Of a stretch of DNA of 64,000 nucleotides, positions 1 to 12,919 are shown piece by piece. The notes below the pieces were generated by a model that worked only from the letters and a program-made list of their open reading frames with translations, did no database searches and was not told the DNA's origin. Source of the DNA: Closterium sp. Naga37s-1 (lineage: Eukaryota > Streptophyta > Zygnematophyceae > Desmidiales > Closteriaceae); contig CANJKZ010000262.1 in NCBI GenBank assembly GCA_947471745.1, positions 194,501-258,500 on the forward strand, written 5' to 3'. The position numbers and the translations under genes are program-made. Within the stretch, counting starts at the first letter, position 1. Each line of letters begins with the position of its first letter.

Positions 1-1
1 C

Positions 2-3000
2 GCTCCCGCTGAAGCAGCTTGGTTATACCTGCAAGGGGTTCACATGGCAAAAGATACTGTCAACCAGAGTAAAAATTTGACGAAGCTGTCAAATATACAG
101 ATGATAAACGGCGAGAAGGTGACGCAGTATATTAACCGCGCTCGAAATCTGCGCTATCAACTTCAGAAGTGTGGAGGGTACTTCCCCGACGCTATGTTCC
201 ACACGGTGCTACTTGCGGGTCTTGGACCAGAATGGCGACAGTGTCGCTCTATACTTCGGATGCAAGCACAGTTGTCCGAGGGGGCACTCTGTGCCGCTCT
301 CATCGCCGAGCAGCAGGATATGGATCTGCACAACGCTCGAGGAGGAAAAAAGATGGTAAACAATACAGTCAGTTTTTATTCTAATCCACGTCACAAGCCC
401 GTTTGTTCTTTTTGTCGAAAACCAGGACACACTATTGATACCTGCTGGTCGAAAGACAAACCATCTTGGAAGCGGTCTGCTTCGAAACATAATAAAGATT
501 CTTCAAGTGAAGCAGAGAAGCCGGAAGCAGAGAAGCCGGACGCTGAGAAGCAGAATACTGCGAAGCTGAACTCTGCGAAGCCGACTACTGCACCTGCCAA
601 GACACAAACAAAAGCAGTTATTAATTGCATGACATCAGTGTCAACGGTTTATGATCCTGATGCTGAAGAGCGGATTCACAACCGGTTCAACAACGAACTC
701 AACACACCGATTCCACCTGAGGTCTATGCAAATCTTGCACATACCATTGCAGGTCCCAATACTTGGTACCTCGACAGTTGCTGCGGTCAGCACATGTGTT
801 CGTCAGAGACGCGTTTCAATGTGAATCAACGCCGTCTGGAGAATCCCGTTGTCGTCACGGTCGCCAATAACCAACGGCTTACAGCTCACTGGATGGGAAG
901 CATCGTTCTGGACTCAGTTGAAGAAGACTTCAGTCTTCACCTGAACGAAGTTCTTCTGGTCCCTCGGCTTGGCTTCAACCTCATGTCATCTGCACAGCTC
1001 ATGAAGAACGGGATTACACTTCTCGGTGAACCTGGAAAATTCACTCTGAAATACGGTGAAAAGAAACTAGGCACGGCAGTTGAGCAAAACGGTGTTTTAG
1101 TTTTGAACTTCATACCTGAGCGTACTACTGCCGACTCTGATAACATTCTCTCGCTTGGTCCTTGGGAGCATCGTGACGATATTGATTACACCGACGATAC
1201 AGTTCCACGTGAGGGAGTTGTCCCGACGTCTTCAACCACGGCTGCCGCCGTCATGTTGACCTTTGACGATCAAGGCTTGAATGATGTTGAGAACTCTCGG
1301 GAGTACATGGCTGCAGTTGAAGGTTGGAGTGATCCGACGAACATGCCGACTGATGACGGCATCTGGGGGGCTGACGAACCTGATGAAACAACTTGGGGCG
1401 AGACACCTGCTGAACGCGATGCTCGTCTTCTCGCTGAAGCTGAACAACGCGTCGCTGAAATGGAGATTCTTGACTCGGGTCGTCTCGTTGGAGTAGAACC
1501 TGTACCTGCAGCATCCGATCAAGAAAGCGGCGAGTTAGTACTTGCTCCAGGCGAGTACGTGGATGTTGAGGTTCGTGTTCCACCACCAAATCTTACTCGT
1601 TACGTCGCACCTGCTTTCGATCAGATCCGCTCCGATGGTCATCAGCTTCTGTTGTCGTTCTTCGCTAACGCCGAGTACTATCTGCGCGCACAAGGTCACA
1701 AAGCCACGGGAGAAACATGGCATAAACGACTTGGTCATCCGTCGCAGTTTACGCTAAACAACACGATCAAGGCTGCAATGCTTGACAAAAATTCGTTACT
1801 CTTACCGAGCGGTCTCGAACTGAAGCCGGTGAATCGCCCGGCACCCTGCACCGTCTGCCCTGCGGCAAACCTACCACACGAGCCGTTCCCGACTCATTTC
1901 CCTGGAGCTGACGATTATCAACTGATGGATAAGGTTTACAGCGATATACTTAACTTACCTGAGGATGGTTTCAACGGCGAACGCTACGTTATCACATTTA
2001 CAGACGCTTCTACTCGTTACGTTTGGACTGGAAACATGACTAACCGTTTTCTTGCGTTTACAGCTTTCCGCACCTGGCTTCCTCTCGCCGAACGAGAGTC
2101 TGATACTAAGCTCAAGGCGTTTCAGTGTGACGGCGCCGGCGAGTATCGCAGTACTGAGTTCACGGCCTATCTGCAAAAACGCGGGACAAGACGACTTTTT
2201 TCGTTGCCTCACGCTCATCAGCAGAGTGGCGTAGCAGAGAGGCTCAACAGGACTCTGCAAGAGAAGATGCGAGCCCTTCTTGCCCAGGCTCAACTCGGCC
2301 CACTCTACTGGCCTTTCGCCGTGGACCATGCAACGCTGTTGCACAATCTTCTTTCGTCCTCGGCCCTGCCCAACAACGCATCACCCCACTTGCTGTGGAC
2401 GGGCAAGTTGGGTACCACTAAATTACTTCGTGTTTTCGGGTGTGTTGTTCAGTACCGTCCTCCTACCGCTCCGCTCGGGAAGTTCGATCAGCGTGCTAAG
2501 TGGGGACTACATCTCGGCATTGAAAAACAATATTTTGCCTGGCGTATCATGGATTACCGCAGCCGTCTTCTTGTTCCTGCTCGCGACTGTATTTTCTACG
2601 AGAATCTGACGCTGCCCGTCTTCGAACAGCATCTTGCCATGCAGCAAAACCCTGCCACGCTTTTCCACGGTGTTCGTTCGTTTGCTAACGCCGATGTCGA
2701 AATTGCTGCCAGCGAAGAACCGGACTCTTACGGTGCACGTGAAGCTGCTCCCGACCCACCTGTCCCCGTCACGTCATCTGGAATTCCGGAGTTTATTCCT
2801 CTTGCTGACGCGGCACCTGAGGATGTCCGCGAAGTTCATCATACTTACCTCGTGGATGAACAACGCCAACCAATGCCGGTGGTTTCCGATAGCAGCATCC
2901 GTGTCAACCCTGACGAAATTGGGGGGGCAAGTGGAGACCAGAATGATTCTGTCAATTTCGCAGGTCGCACCGACGATAATCCGCATTATCAGGCCGGACT

Positions 3001-4612
3001 GCAAATTCTGGGACTCGCAGCAGCGGTACAGCACAGTTCTACAGTAAACTTGGAGCCGAAAACTGCCCGACAAGCTCTCTCAGGGCCTCATCGCGAAAAA
3101 TGGCGTGAAGCGATGGATCGCGAACTGGCTGTCCTGGAGAAAAGGGGAACTTGGGATCTTATACCCATTGAAAAAGCGGTAAACAAAAATGTTCTTACCG
3201 GTAAGTGGGTCTTCAGGGTGAAGACTAAAGCGGATGGTACTTACGAGAAACACAAGGCACGATGGGTGGTTCGTGGTTTTGATCAGACTCATGGGATCGA
3301 CTACACACTTACCTTCGCCCCGGTCAGTCGACATACGAGTGTTCGACTTGTTCTTTGCGAAGCAGCCGCGAAGAATTTTCCACTTTGACAAATTGATGTT
3401 TCCAACGCCTTTCTGTACGCTGACGTCGATGCCGAAATCTACGTCGAATATCCGCACACATATCCGACAAATCCGCCAAGTGTCTGCAAGCTCAAGAAAT
3501 CACTGTATGGCATCAAACAAGCACCGCGACTGTGGCAGCAGCATTTGAACAGGAAGCTGACGGAGGTTGGGTTTCGACAACTGCCGCACGATCCCGGGAT
3601 GTACCGACTAGACGACAAGGGGAGCTATGCGTTGTTAGTGGCTTACGTGGACGACATCCTCTACGTCAGCTCGTCTACTTCGCTGGGAGATCGTATCGAA
3701 GCCGATCTGAAGAAGTCACTTGACTTAACTTTTTCCACCAAAGTAACTCAATTTCTGGGGTTAAACGTTTCACGAACTTCTTCCGCTATTCATCTCACGG
3801 CTTCGAAGGATGCGGAGTCACTCGCTAAGCGTTTCAACATTTCCACGGATTTCGTTGCTACACCTTATCGGTCTACACTCACTGGGCACGTTCCCAATCT
3901 GAAAAATTTGTCAGCAGCTGGTCTTCAACTGTATCAGCAGCAGCTGGGATGTCTTCTTTTCGCAGCAGTCACTTGTCGCCCTGATCTTGCCTACGTCGCA
4001 AGTCACCTTGCGAAGTTTTTACGCTGCCCGAAAGAAGAACACTCTCTCGACTTACAGCGTGCGCTACGCTACTTCGTCTCTACACCAACACTCGGATTGA
4101 TTTTCAATGCTGGGAAGCTGACCGACAAAATGTACCTCAACGGGTACGTTGACGCAGACCACGCTGGCGACACGTCAGATCGACGGTCACGCACGGGTTA
4201 TATTTTCCGTCTCGAGCCGATTGGTCCGATTTCCTGGAATTCCTCGAAACAGGAACTGGTGTCACTTTCATCGGCTGAAGCAGAATTCATCGCCGCTTGT
4301 GCTGCAACTCGCGAAGGTCTGTACCTGCAGGAGTTACTTGACGAAGCAAAATTCGTCACGCCGAATCAGTTCACATTGCAGTGCGACAACCAGAGTGCAA
4401 TCACCATCGCCAACAAGCCTGGTTTCGTCAATCGCACGAAGCATATTTCGCTGCGTTACTTCTTCGTAAAAGACGCGATCGACAAGGGGAGAATGCGCCT
4501 TGTCTACTGCCCCACCAGCGACATGGCCGCTGATTCGCTTACTAAGAAGCTGACACGTCAGAAATTTCATCACTGCAACCAGCTCAGTGGCATTTCCGAG
4601 TCAACAGGGTGA
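2..4612 (+). pseudogene. Copia gag-pol, broken
   Basis: Polyprotein of a Copia element. In order: a gag C-terminal part with a CX2CX4HX4C knuckle (CSFCRKPGHTIDTC, near 400-440); an acidic EKPEAEKPDAEK tract; an aspartic protease with an LDSCCGQHM active-site region (near 770); a GAG-pre-integrase HHCC (HKRLGHPS...CTVC, 1720-1860); the integrase catalytic D, D and E (YSDILN; FQCDGAGEYR; QQSGVAERLN); then RT with KARWVVRGFDQTHG and the catalytic AYVDDILYVS near 3650; and RNase H (YVDADHAGDTSDRRS, near 4150; KHISLRYFFVKD near 4440). The element is a fossil with about one break. Confidence 0.85.
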
Positions 4613-4642
4613 CTACACCGAACTCCTAGAAGAGAAGGGGAG

Positions 4643-4918
4643 TGTTGAGATAATGTCGAGACTTATGCACTTCAAGGAATTCGTATAGTTAGTACAGTAA
4701 AAGTACCGATAGACTGACGTCAGCAAAGCGCTACGCGCCTTAGGATGACGTCATCAGTAGCTGTAGGTATCGCGAATAGTCACGTACCTTTTCAGAACAG
4801 GAATAGTGCGAATAAATACAGCACAGTAGGCGAACAGGTACTTTAGTCTAGTTATATATTCTGTATGCTTGTCATTTTATTATATACTTGATTTCAGAGA
4901 CTTTTTGATCCTGTTACA
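4643..4918 (+). repeat. 3' LTR of the first Copia element, end uncertain
   Basis: The LTR begins with TGTTGAGATAATG immediately after a purine tract. An AATAAATAC motif near 4812 and AT-rich sequence follow. The right border is a guess because no second LTR copy is in the window. Confidence 0.5.
4715..4753. promoter_or_regulatory. paired TGACGTCA (CRE/bZIP-type) boxes in the LTR
   Basis: Perfect 8-bp palindromes TGACGTCA lie at 4715-4722 and 4746-4753, start to start 31 bp apart (about three helical turns). GCGC half-sites lie between them. In plants and algae this octamer is the core of bZIP binding sites. Its position in the likely U3 suggests an inducible LTR enhancer, which is inference. 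Confidence 0.5.
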
Positions 4919-5251
4919 AGTCACTCATATAAAAAGACTTCCACTGCTACAGGAAGCTACTATCCTAAGACTACGATCCTATTCAAAGAGTTCAAATTCT
5001 AATATATCTTTGCAACTTTGCTCAGTGGAGCAACCACTGCAAGCTTATGCCAGGACAGAGTGTGCATCGTAACCACTGTCCATAACCTCCCTAATCTATA
5101 CAGGAACCACCATCAGAAGGCTTATGGTCTGTTAGATAGCTCAATCTGCATCGCCATTTAGCTGTTGTTGAACTCTTAACAATGTACAGTGATGGCCATG
5201 GGAAAGCTCATGGCATGGATCAGCCTGCATCGCCATGCAGCTGTTATTGTC
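4919..5251. other. Spacer between two Copia elements, no gene seen
   Basis: No coding signal is seen. It holds an imperfect direct repeat: CTGCATCGCCAT followed by AGCTGTT at about 5147-5168, and again at about 5225-5246. It may include the end of the preceding LTR or a small solo LTR remnant. Confidence 0.4.
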
Positions 5252-5256
5252 TGTTG

Positions 5257-5396
5257 TGTTAAGAAACTTACGGGAAAAGTGTGATTGACTATCGAGAGAG
5301 TTTGATACAAAGTGAAAACCCAAGGGGTTGTACCCCACAGTAAGTACCCCACTAAGCCTACCCCAAACTATAACACATATATGCATATGTTTGACA
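5257..5396 (-). repeat. copia-1A 3' LTR, 140 bp
   Basis: Identical to 12920-13059. In element sense it begins TGTCAAACATATG and ends TTAACA. A TATA-like CATATATG lies within its first 25 bases, so U3 must be very short. Confidence 0.93.
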
Positions 5397-5535
5397 CACC
5401 CCCATAGGCAAAGTGGGGGAAAACAGAGGGTCACAAGACCAGTCAGGAAGTGCAAAGCAAGCTCAAGGTGGATCACAACGTCACCACGCAGTCTGAGCAC
5501 AAGCAAGAAGGCCACAAGGCCAGTTCACATGCAGA
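5397..5535 (-). promoter_or_regulatory. copia-1A conserved 3' UTR hairpin string and PPT
   Basis: This segment between the pol stop and the 3' LTR is shared with copia-2, copia-3 and the 38.7-kb remnant. In element sense it holds short stems GGCC-TTGT-GGCC, GTGG...CCAC around GTTGTGAT, GGTC-TTGT-GACC, and CCCCCA paired to TGGGGG. The last stem contains the polypurine tract that abuts the LTR. Confidence 0.55.
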
Positions 5536-5623
5536 AATATATATGTAACAACAACAGTACAGTGATATCTACCTACAAGAATAAGCATGCAGGAATAAAT
5601 ATAAATCATGGTACAAACAAGGC

Positions 5624-8600
5624 CTACAGCAAGTGAGGAAGAGTGGGCACAAGGCCTAACAAAGTGCAGAAACGCTGATGATCACCAGGCGGAAGCGCCT
5701 TGGTGAATAGATCAGCAGTGTTGGCCCGAGTGGCCACGTAGGTAAGACGAAGCTGGCTACGCTGCTGCAGCTCTCGAGCAAGAAAGTAACGGAGAGCGAT
5801 GTGCTTTGTTCTGTGCTCCAGTCTGTGCTCCTGACACAAGGCAATGGCGGCCTTGTTGTCGACGTACAGAACTGGAGGAGAACGAGGCCTCTCTCCCAAG
5901 TCGGCCAGCAGGTAGGTGAGCCAGCGCAGCTCCTGTGCAGCCATGGCTGTGGCGTAGATCTCTGCCTCACAGCTAGAGCCGAGAACTGAAGACGAACGTG
6001 TAGAACGCCAGGAAACTGAACCAGAACCAAGGCTGAAGGTGTAACCCTGTGACGACCGCTGCGTAGCCTGGTCATCAACCCAAGAGGCGTCCGAGTGACC
6101 TGTGAGGACAACGTCACCCCGTCCTCCAAGCACGAGCCCCATGCCCGATGTACTGCACAAGTAGCGTAGTACCCTCTTGGCAGCATCGATGTGCACCTTT
6201 CGGTGCTGACCAGGAGCCACGTAGCGAGCCAGAAGGCCAAGAGGGTACGCAAGGTCAGGACGAGTGCAAGTCATCAGGTACATGAGGCAGCCCACTAACT
6301 CTGGGTAAGGACCACTCGGCTCTACGGACTCGTACGAAGGTGGAGCTGAGAGCGAGTGACCTGTAGCCAGAGGAGTGGCCTGTGCTGAGGACCAGGTGAA
6401 ACCGAAGCGCTGAAGGACCTGCTGCACCATGTGTGACTGAGTCAGTGTGATGGTGCGGCGTGCTCTGTCCCGGGTGATCTGCAAGCCAAGGTAGCTGCGC
6501 AGTTCACCCAGGTCTGTGCACGTGTGTCTCTTCTGCAGCTCCGACTTCACCAGGGCGAGAGCCTCAGTGTCAGCAGTGGCAAAGACCAAGTCGTCGACGT
6601 ACACGAGAACGTAGAACGGCGGCAGCGAAGTGTCGGTGCGCAAAAACAGCGACGGGTCAGCAGTCGACGGAGCAAACCCAAGAGCCGCAAGTGTCGTCCT
6701 CAGTGTGTCGTGCCACTCACGTGGCGCCTGGCGGAGACCGTAGACCGGCCGCCGGAGGCTCCACTGGGTACCAGGAGGGAACGACCCAGTGAAGCCAGGA
6801 GGGCGGCGCAGCCAAATCTCCTCGTGCAGGCTGCCCTGTAAGAAGGCTGTGCTGAAGTCAAGAGAGTGAAGCTCGTAGTTACACTGAGCGGCAACGTGCA
6901 GCAGCACCCAAAGAGTGGTCATCTTCGGGGTGGGGGAGAAGGTCTGGAAGAAGTCAACTCCCTCTCGCTGACTGAAGCCTCGAGCCACGTACCGAGCCTT
7001 GAAGACAGGCGGAGAACCTGGCGGCCGCTTCACCCTGAAAATCCACATGCCACTGACAATGTTCGCCCCAGGAGGGGGAACCTCGTCGACGTAGGTGCAT
7101 GTGGACTTCCAGGATGCCATCTCTGCGTCCATGGCTGTCTGCCACTGAGAGGAGTACTCACCCGCGATCGCCTCAGCGTAAGAGCGCGGGGTAGGGATGT
7201 CTGGTGCATCCGGGTCTCCCTCAGAGGCAAGCAGCATGGATACGAGATGAGGCGCAGCGGCTGCAAGACACTCAAGGTCCTCCTGTCTGTCCTCAAGGAC
7301 GTCCGTGCCAAGAGCACACTCACCCCCGACGGACGGAGGACAGACAGACTCAAACTCAGCAACAAGTCTGGCGGCGTAGTCGAGACGACAGGCAGCAGCA
7401 AAGTCAACAAGCTCAGCGACTAAGGCAGACGCAGCAGCAGACTCAAACGACGGGTCAGTGACAACAATGGCAAGCAGATGCGTGACAGTCGAGTGCTCAG
7501 CACGAAACTGGTCAGACGCAGGGTCAGCAACGACAGGCAGAGAGGACGTAGGGGCAGACGGCAGAGGAACACGCAGCGGAGGAGAGGAAGGATGACGAAC
7601 TACAAGGTGAGAGCCGGAGACAGCCGGCTGCTGCTGACGAGGAACACTACTACCGGAACGACCAGAACGGACAGGGGAGACAGGACGCGACGCAGGCTCA
7701 CGACGCTCAGCAAGGCCCCTAGTCTGCGCTGTGTACGGAGAAGGAGCAGGCAGCGGTGAGCCAGGCTGTAACGGAAGACCAGTAGACGAGGGAAGACTGA
7801 GAACCTGGCGAAGTGCAGAGTCAGGTGGTGGCTGAGACGACGGAGATAGCGGAGCGAAGAACAGGCGCTGCTGAGCAGTGCCCCCAGCACCAGCAGCTCC
7901 AGTACCGCCAGCAGCTCCAGCACCTCCAGCAGCTCCAGCACCGTCAGTAGCGCCAGGACCCTCAGCAGGTCGAGCACCTCCAGCAGCTCCAGTACCCTCA
8001 GCAGCTCCAGCACCGCTAGCAGCTCCAGTACCCTCAGCAGCTCCAGCACCGCCAGCACCTCCAGCAGCTCCAGTACCCTCAGCAGCTCCAGCACCCTCAG
8101 CAGCTCCAGCACCCTCAGTCACAACACCGCCACCCCTAGCAGCTCCAGTACTCTCAGTACGAGCACCTCCGGGACCAGCGACACCAGCAGAAGAACCCCC
8201 AGCAGTAGAGCCCTGAGGCGCAGAAGCGCGACGCTGACGGCGACCGTACCAGTCGTGCAGCTGCTGGGAGGTGAGGGGCACACGCGGACGAAGACGGCTA
8301 CTCCAAGGAGACCGCGGAAAAGCAGTCGCAGAACCCTCAGGCGACTCACCCCCAGACTCAGCACCCCCAGGCTCCGCACACGCAGGCGCAGCACCCCCAG
8401 ACGCAGCACCTCCAGACGCAGCACCCCCAGGCTCCTCACGCTCAGCGCCCCCAGACTCAGCACCCCCAAGCTCCGTACCCCTAGGGACAGCACCACTCGC
8501 AGCAGGACCGGAGTCACCAGTGACCTCAACAGGCGCAGGCGCGGGGGGGTCTACCTGAGAGACACCTGAAGGAGCAGGACCTGGCGCGGGGAGGGGGTCT

Positions 8601-11462
8601 ACCTGGGGAGGACCTGGGGCGAGAAAGAGCGGCGGGGGGGGGGGGGAGGAGCAGTGCGGTAGGGGAAGAGGCGGTAAAAGGGGACGGACTCGTCAAAGGT
8701 GACGTCCTGAGACGCAATGACACGGCGCGAGGCGGGGTCGTAAAACTGCCAGCCAGGCGCGTCAGGGACAAAGCCAAGGAAGACGCAAGGAATGGCGCGA
8801 GGGGAGAGCTTGTCAGCGGTGGTATCGCGGACAAAGGCACGAGCACCCCAGACCCGGAAACGCGACGCGTCGCCAACCTTCCCCGTCCACAGCAGTGTGG
8901 GCGAGGTCTCCGGCAAGGAGACACGGGGCCAAAGGTTGAGCTGATGCGCGGCGTACCGGACCGCAAACGGCCACAGAAAATGGGGGGCAGCCGCATGGAT
9001 CATGGAGGTGCGAGCGACCTCCATGACTAAGCCAATGCGGCGCTCAGCAACCCCATTCTGCTGAGGAGAGGCCGGAAGCGTGAAAGTCTGGCGGATGCCG
9101 TGCTCCCGCACAGAAGGCTGCCAAGAGGTCTGAGGAGAACTCACCACCTCTGTCAGAGTGCAGACGCAGGACAGGAAAGTCCGACTGGAACCGCTCGCGG
9201 AGCTGGAGACGAGTAGCGCGGATCCAGGGGATCAAAACATCAGGGACATCCCCCTTGTGCTGCAAGGAGAAGACCGTGGTGTAGCGCGTGTAGTCATCGA
9301 CAACCAGCAGGAAGTACCGCTCGTGGCCCTGTCCACGGACGCGGGCTGGGCCCCACACGTCCAGGTGGAGAGTCTGCAGTGGAGCCTCTGTGGGAGGGAA
9401 CGAGGAGGAGTGAGGAGCGGCGCGCTGCCGCCCCTCGACGCAGGGAATGCAGGGCGGCGCAGGCGAGGGAGGGAGGGGAGGCAGAGACCTGGGAAGCCCA
9501 GAAACCAGGAGGCGGGAGTGCATGCTGCGTAGGCGAGGCAGGGAGGGGTGACCAAGGCGGTGGTGCCACAGGAGAGTGTCGTGCGACAGCCGGCGACACT
9601 CACACTGTGTAGCTACCTGAGCAGACGCGTGCAACTGGGGAGACAAAGGGGCGGAGCGTGACGCAGTGGTGAGGGTGTACAGACTGGACCCCGGCGCACG
9701 AGCGAACGTGGCCAGGTGGCGACCAGTCTGGGAGCACGTGCAAATCGCCACACGCTGCCGGCCAGGGGTGAAGGTGTCAACCCCCGCATCCTGGAGGACA
9801 GCGTTACTCACCAAGTTCGTAGAGAACGAGGGGAGGTGGAGACCAGACAGCTCACCAGACGGGACCGCCGGACACGGAAGCACAGTGGAAGACCGTGCAA
9901 GCACTGGGCCCCCAGAGGGGTCAGCCAGTGAGACAGGAACAGGTGCAGGGAGGGGAGTGACTGTGGTACTGTCGCGAAAGAAACAGCGGGAAGCACCAGA
10001 GTCAAGTGTAAAGGTGTGCAAAGCCTGTGCAGGCGCAGTACCAAGGGGAGCAGACTCACAAGCACCTAGTGCTGCAGGGGCTATACCAGGGGTTATACCA
10101 GGATCCGGCGGTACACACAAGTAGCAGTCATCCTCAGCACTAACAGACAAGGCATACATAGCAGCAAGAATTGCCTCATAGTCAAGATCAAAGATAGGTA
10201 CATCACGCCTAAGCAAGTCTGCCCAGTTGGGGAACTCAGTAGCATCAGGAAACTTGGCGCGCCAGGCGTCGCTAAGCCGAGCGAAGCAGCGCTGCTCAGT
10301 GTGAAAACCTGTGCACCGGCGACCAGCGCGGGGACCTGTGCGGATGATATAGGGGCAGCGACCAGGACCCCCAGAAGCCCCACGCCCGGCATACCAGTCA
10401 AGAAGCTGCTGGGAAGTGGGGGTCTGGCGCTGACGCTGATGCAGCTGCTGCTGCTGCGACTACTGCTGCTGCTGCGGCTGCTGCTGGCCCTGACCACCAC
10501 TGCCACCACCGCTCCCTCCTCCCCCACCTCCGCTGCTGCCGCCTCCACCGCTCCCAGTGCCTCCGCCGCCCCCACCACCACCTCCACCGCCTCCACCCCC
10601 ACGACCACCCCCACCACCGCCTCCACCTCCACCACCTCCACCACCTCCACCCCCACCGCCCCTGCCACCCCTGCCGCCCCTGCCGCTGCGACGCTTCCCA
10701 CTGGGAGCGGAAGCCGCTCCGACCCCCTCAGCACCAAGGTAGTCGTGAGCAGCAGCTGCGGAGGCGTAGGAGGGGGTGAGAGGGGAGGGGGAGCACCCCT
10801 CAAAGAGGGGAGAGCGAGGAGTGCCACGAGCAGCACCTACAGCGAGGATGTTCTTCTCTGCTGCGAGGAGGTGCTTCTCGAAGTCGTCGACAGTGAGAGT
10901 GGTGGGGTCTAGCGCTAGGAAGTGGTCCCTGACAGAGCTAAGAGTGTCAGGGAGGCGGGTGACGAGGAAATAGAGAGTGAAGTACATCGGGGGGGGGGGG
11001 GTTTGCGGCGCAGAACTCGGCTGAAAGGGCGGCACGAAAGCGAGAGTCAGTAGCGCGCAGGTGAGAAACTAGGTCCTCAGCAGTGGTGAACGAGGAAAGA
11101 TCGGGGAACAGGTACGGTAGCATGAGTCGACCTATGGCTGCAGTGGCCGGGGAGGAGTAGCGCGCAACTACAGCGTCGTACAGTGTCTGAGCAGTTCTGT
11201 GCTGGCTGAAATGCGCCCGCTCAGTAATCGGCAGGTGGTTCCTAATAGCTAGACGTGCAGCAGCATCACGAGTCTGCCACTGGGAGCGTTCTAGAGCAGG
11301 AGCATCAGCAGCAGGAGCAACGGCAGAGCCAGAGACGTAATCAAACAGGGAAACGCCATCTTTGGCATCAGTCAGAAGGAACAGTTGGAGATCGTCTAAC
11401 CATACACCGAACTCGATGGGACGACCGTCAGGCTCGAATGCTAGAACGTTAGGCGTCGCCAT
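5624..11462 (-). pseudogene. copia-1A gag-pol, broken
   Basis: Gag starts MATPNVLAFEP at 11462 and has a UBN2-like helical N-part. A long Gly-rich tract (about 10540-10690) and a Gln-rich tract follow, then an unusual CX13CX3HX4C zinc knuckle. Next come protease (TLDSGASRCFF, near 10000), GAG-pre-integrase HHCC (HHRLGHPS...CIPC), integrase D (HLDVWGP), D (HSDRGGEFSS) and E (QQNGVAERR), a Pro/Gly/Glu/Ser repeat linker, RT (YVDDLVFA) and RNase H (TGHSDASWVDD; HRTKHIALRYFLA). It is a fossil with about four breaks. Confidence 0.88.
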
Positions 11463-11464
11463 AT

Positions 11465-12440
11465 TGGCTTAAGGCAGGAGGTAGCAGGCAGCAGGCAGCA
11501 GGCAGAGGCAGCAGGCACCAAGTAGGAGGCAGGAGGCAGAGGCAGGAGGTAGGGGCAGCAAGCAGCAGGCAGACAGGAGGCAAGCTGCAGGCAGGCGGCA
11601 GCAGGCAGCAAGCAGGCAGGCAGGCAGGCGGCAGGCAGGCAGCAGCAGGCAGCAAGCAGGCAGGCGAGAGCAGGCAGCAAGCAGGCAGGCAGGTAGGCTG
11701 CACGCAGTAAGCAGGCAGGCGGCAGCAGGCAGGCAGGCTGCAGGCAGGCGGCAGCAGGCAGGCAGGCTGCAGGCAGGCGGCAGCAGGCAGCAAGCAGGCA
11801 GGCAGGCAGGCTGCAGGCAGTAGGCAGGCAGGCGGCAGCAGGCAGGCAGAAGGCAGGCTGCAGACAGGCGGCAGGCAGGTGGCAAGCAGGCAGGCAGGCA
11901 GGCTATAGGCAGCAAGCAGCAGGCAGGCAGCAGGCAGTAAGCAGGCAGGCAGCAGCAGGCAGCAAGCAGCAGGTAGGCAGCAGGCACCTATTAGGAGGCA
12001 GGAGGCAGAGGCAGGAGGCAGGGGCAGCAAGCAGCAGGCAGGTAGGAGGCAAGCTGCAGGCAGGCGGCAGCAGGCAGCAAGCAGGCAGGCAGGCAGGCGG
12101 CAGGCAGGCAGCAGCAGGCAGGCAGCAGCAGGCAGCAAGCAGGCAGGCAAGAGCAGGCAGCAAGCAGGCAGGCAGGTAGGCTGCCCGCAGTAAGCAGGCA
12201 GGCGGCAGCAGGCAGGCAGGCTGCAGGCAGGCGGCAGCAGGCAGTAAACAGGCAGGCAGGCAGGCTGCAGGCAGTAGGCAGGCAGGCGGCAGCAGGCAGG
12301 CAGAAGGCAGGTTGCAGACAGGCGGCAGGCAGGCGGCAAGCAGGCAGGCAGGCAGACTATAGGCAGCAAGTAGTAGGCAGGCAGCAGGCAGTAAGCAGGC
12401 AGGCAGGAGGCAAGCAGGTGGCAGGCAGCAGGCAGCTGGC
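11465..12440. repeat. GCAGGC minisatellite in the copia-1A leader
   Basis: About 1 kb built from GCAGGCAG, GCGGCAGCAG and GCAAGCAG words. A higher-order period of about 471 bp shows: the stretch starting near 11514 recurs near 11985. It lies between PBS and gag, so it is untranslated leader; the long Cys/Leu/Pro/Ala ORFs across it are composition artefacts. Confidence 0.85.
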
Positions 12441-12878
12441 AGGAGCGGCCTGAGGCCTGCGTGTGGCGGCTTGCTGCACGAGGCTACAGGCTGCGCGTGG
12501 CTACGGGCAGTGCGCGCGGCCGTAGGCTACGGACGGCGACGGACTGCGCGAGCTGTGGGCTGCCTGCAGCTGCGGGCTGTGCGTGGCTACAGCGTGCGCG
12601 GCTGCATTCTACGTGCGGTTGCGGGCTGCGCTGGGCGACGGGCCGCACGTGCGCAGCTGCGGGCTGGTCGCTACGCTACGGGCTACGCTGGGCGACGGGC
12701 CGCTCTGGCGTGGCCTAATCTGGTTTCGCACGGGCGGCGTAAGGGGGGGGCGCACAGGTGGGGCCGAAACGGGCTACGCGGGCTGCTGAGACGGCGCACG
12801 TGGGAAAAAAAAAAGGACCGCCCGAGGCGCGCGCGGGCAGCCGAGGCGCGCGTAGGCACTAGGTAAGATAATCGTGGT

Positions 12879-12919
12879 GGGCCCTAATCGTAGGTCCTAA
12901 GGACCTATGCTCTATACCA
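12879..12919 (-). promoter_or_regulatory. copia-1A PBS and post-PBS hairpin
   Basis: The PBS TGGTATAGAGC (12909-12919) directly abuts the 5' LTR and matches the 3' end of initiator Met tRNA apart from small changes. A perfect 7-bp stem with a 3-nt loop (TAGGTCC-TTA-GGACCTA, 12891-12907) follows, then GGGCCCACCACG. Copia-2 and copia-3 hold an equivalent hairpin of different sequence at the same place. Confidence 0.7.

Larger units (their letters stand above)
1..4918 (+). mobile_element. Ty1/copia element, 5' part outside the window
   Basis: Plus-strand Copia element whose 5' LTR and gag start lie left of base 1; the reading frame is already open at base 2. Domain order is Copia type (gag, protease, integrase, RT, RNase H). 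A purine-rich tract (about 4628-4642) is followed at 4643 by TGTTGAG, taken as the 3' LTR start. The LTR end is not fixed because the partner LTR is not visible; TTACA at 4914-4918 is only one possible end. Its LTR, its codon use and its canonical CCHC gag set it apart from the three Gly-rich Copia subfamilies further on. It looks broken, with about one break. Confidence 0.8.

Noticed and set aside
10557-10742. Poly-proline ORF (MPPPPPPP) and antisense Ala/Thr/Ser-rich ORFs over the gag Gly tract
   Set aside because: They are antisense shadows of the Gly-rich gag domain.
11449-12369. Long Cys/Leu/Pro/Ala ORF, and similar ORFs in the other leaders (PPPTFAA, RPVPAPRRP types)
   Set aside because: They translate minisatellites between PBS and gag; several frames on both strands stay open because the repeats lack stops.
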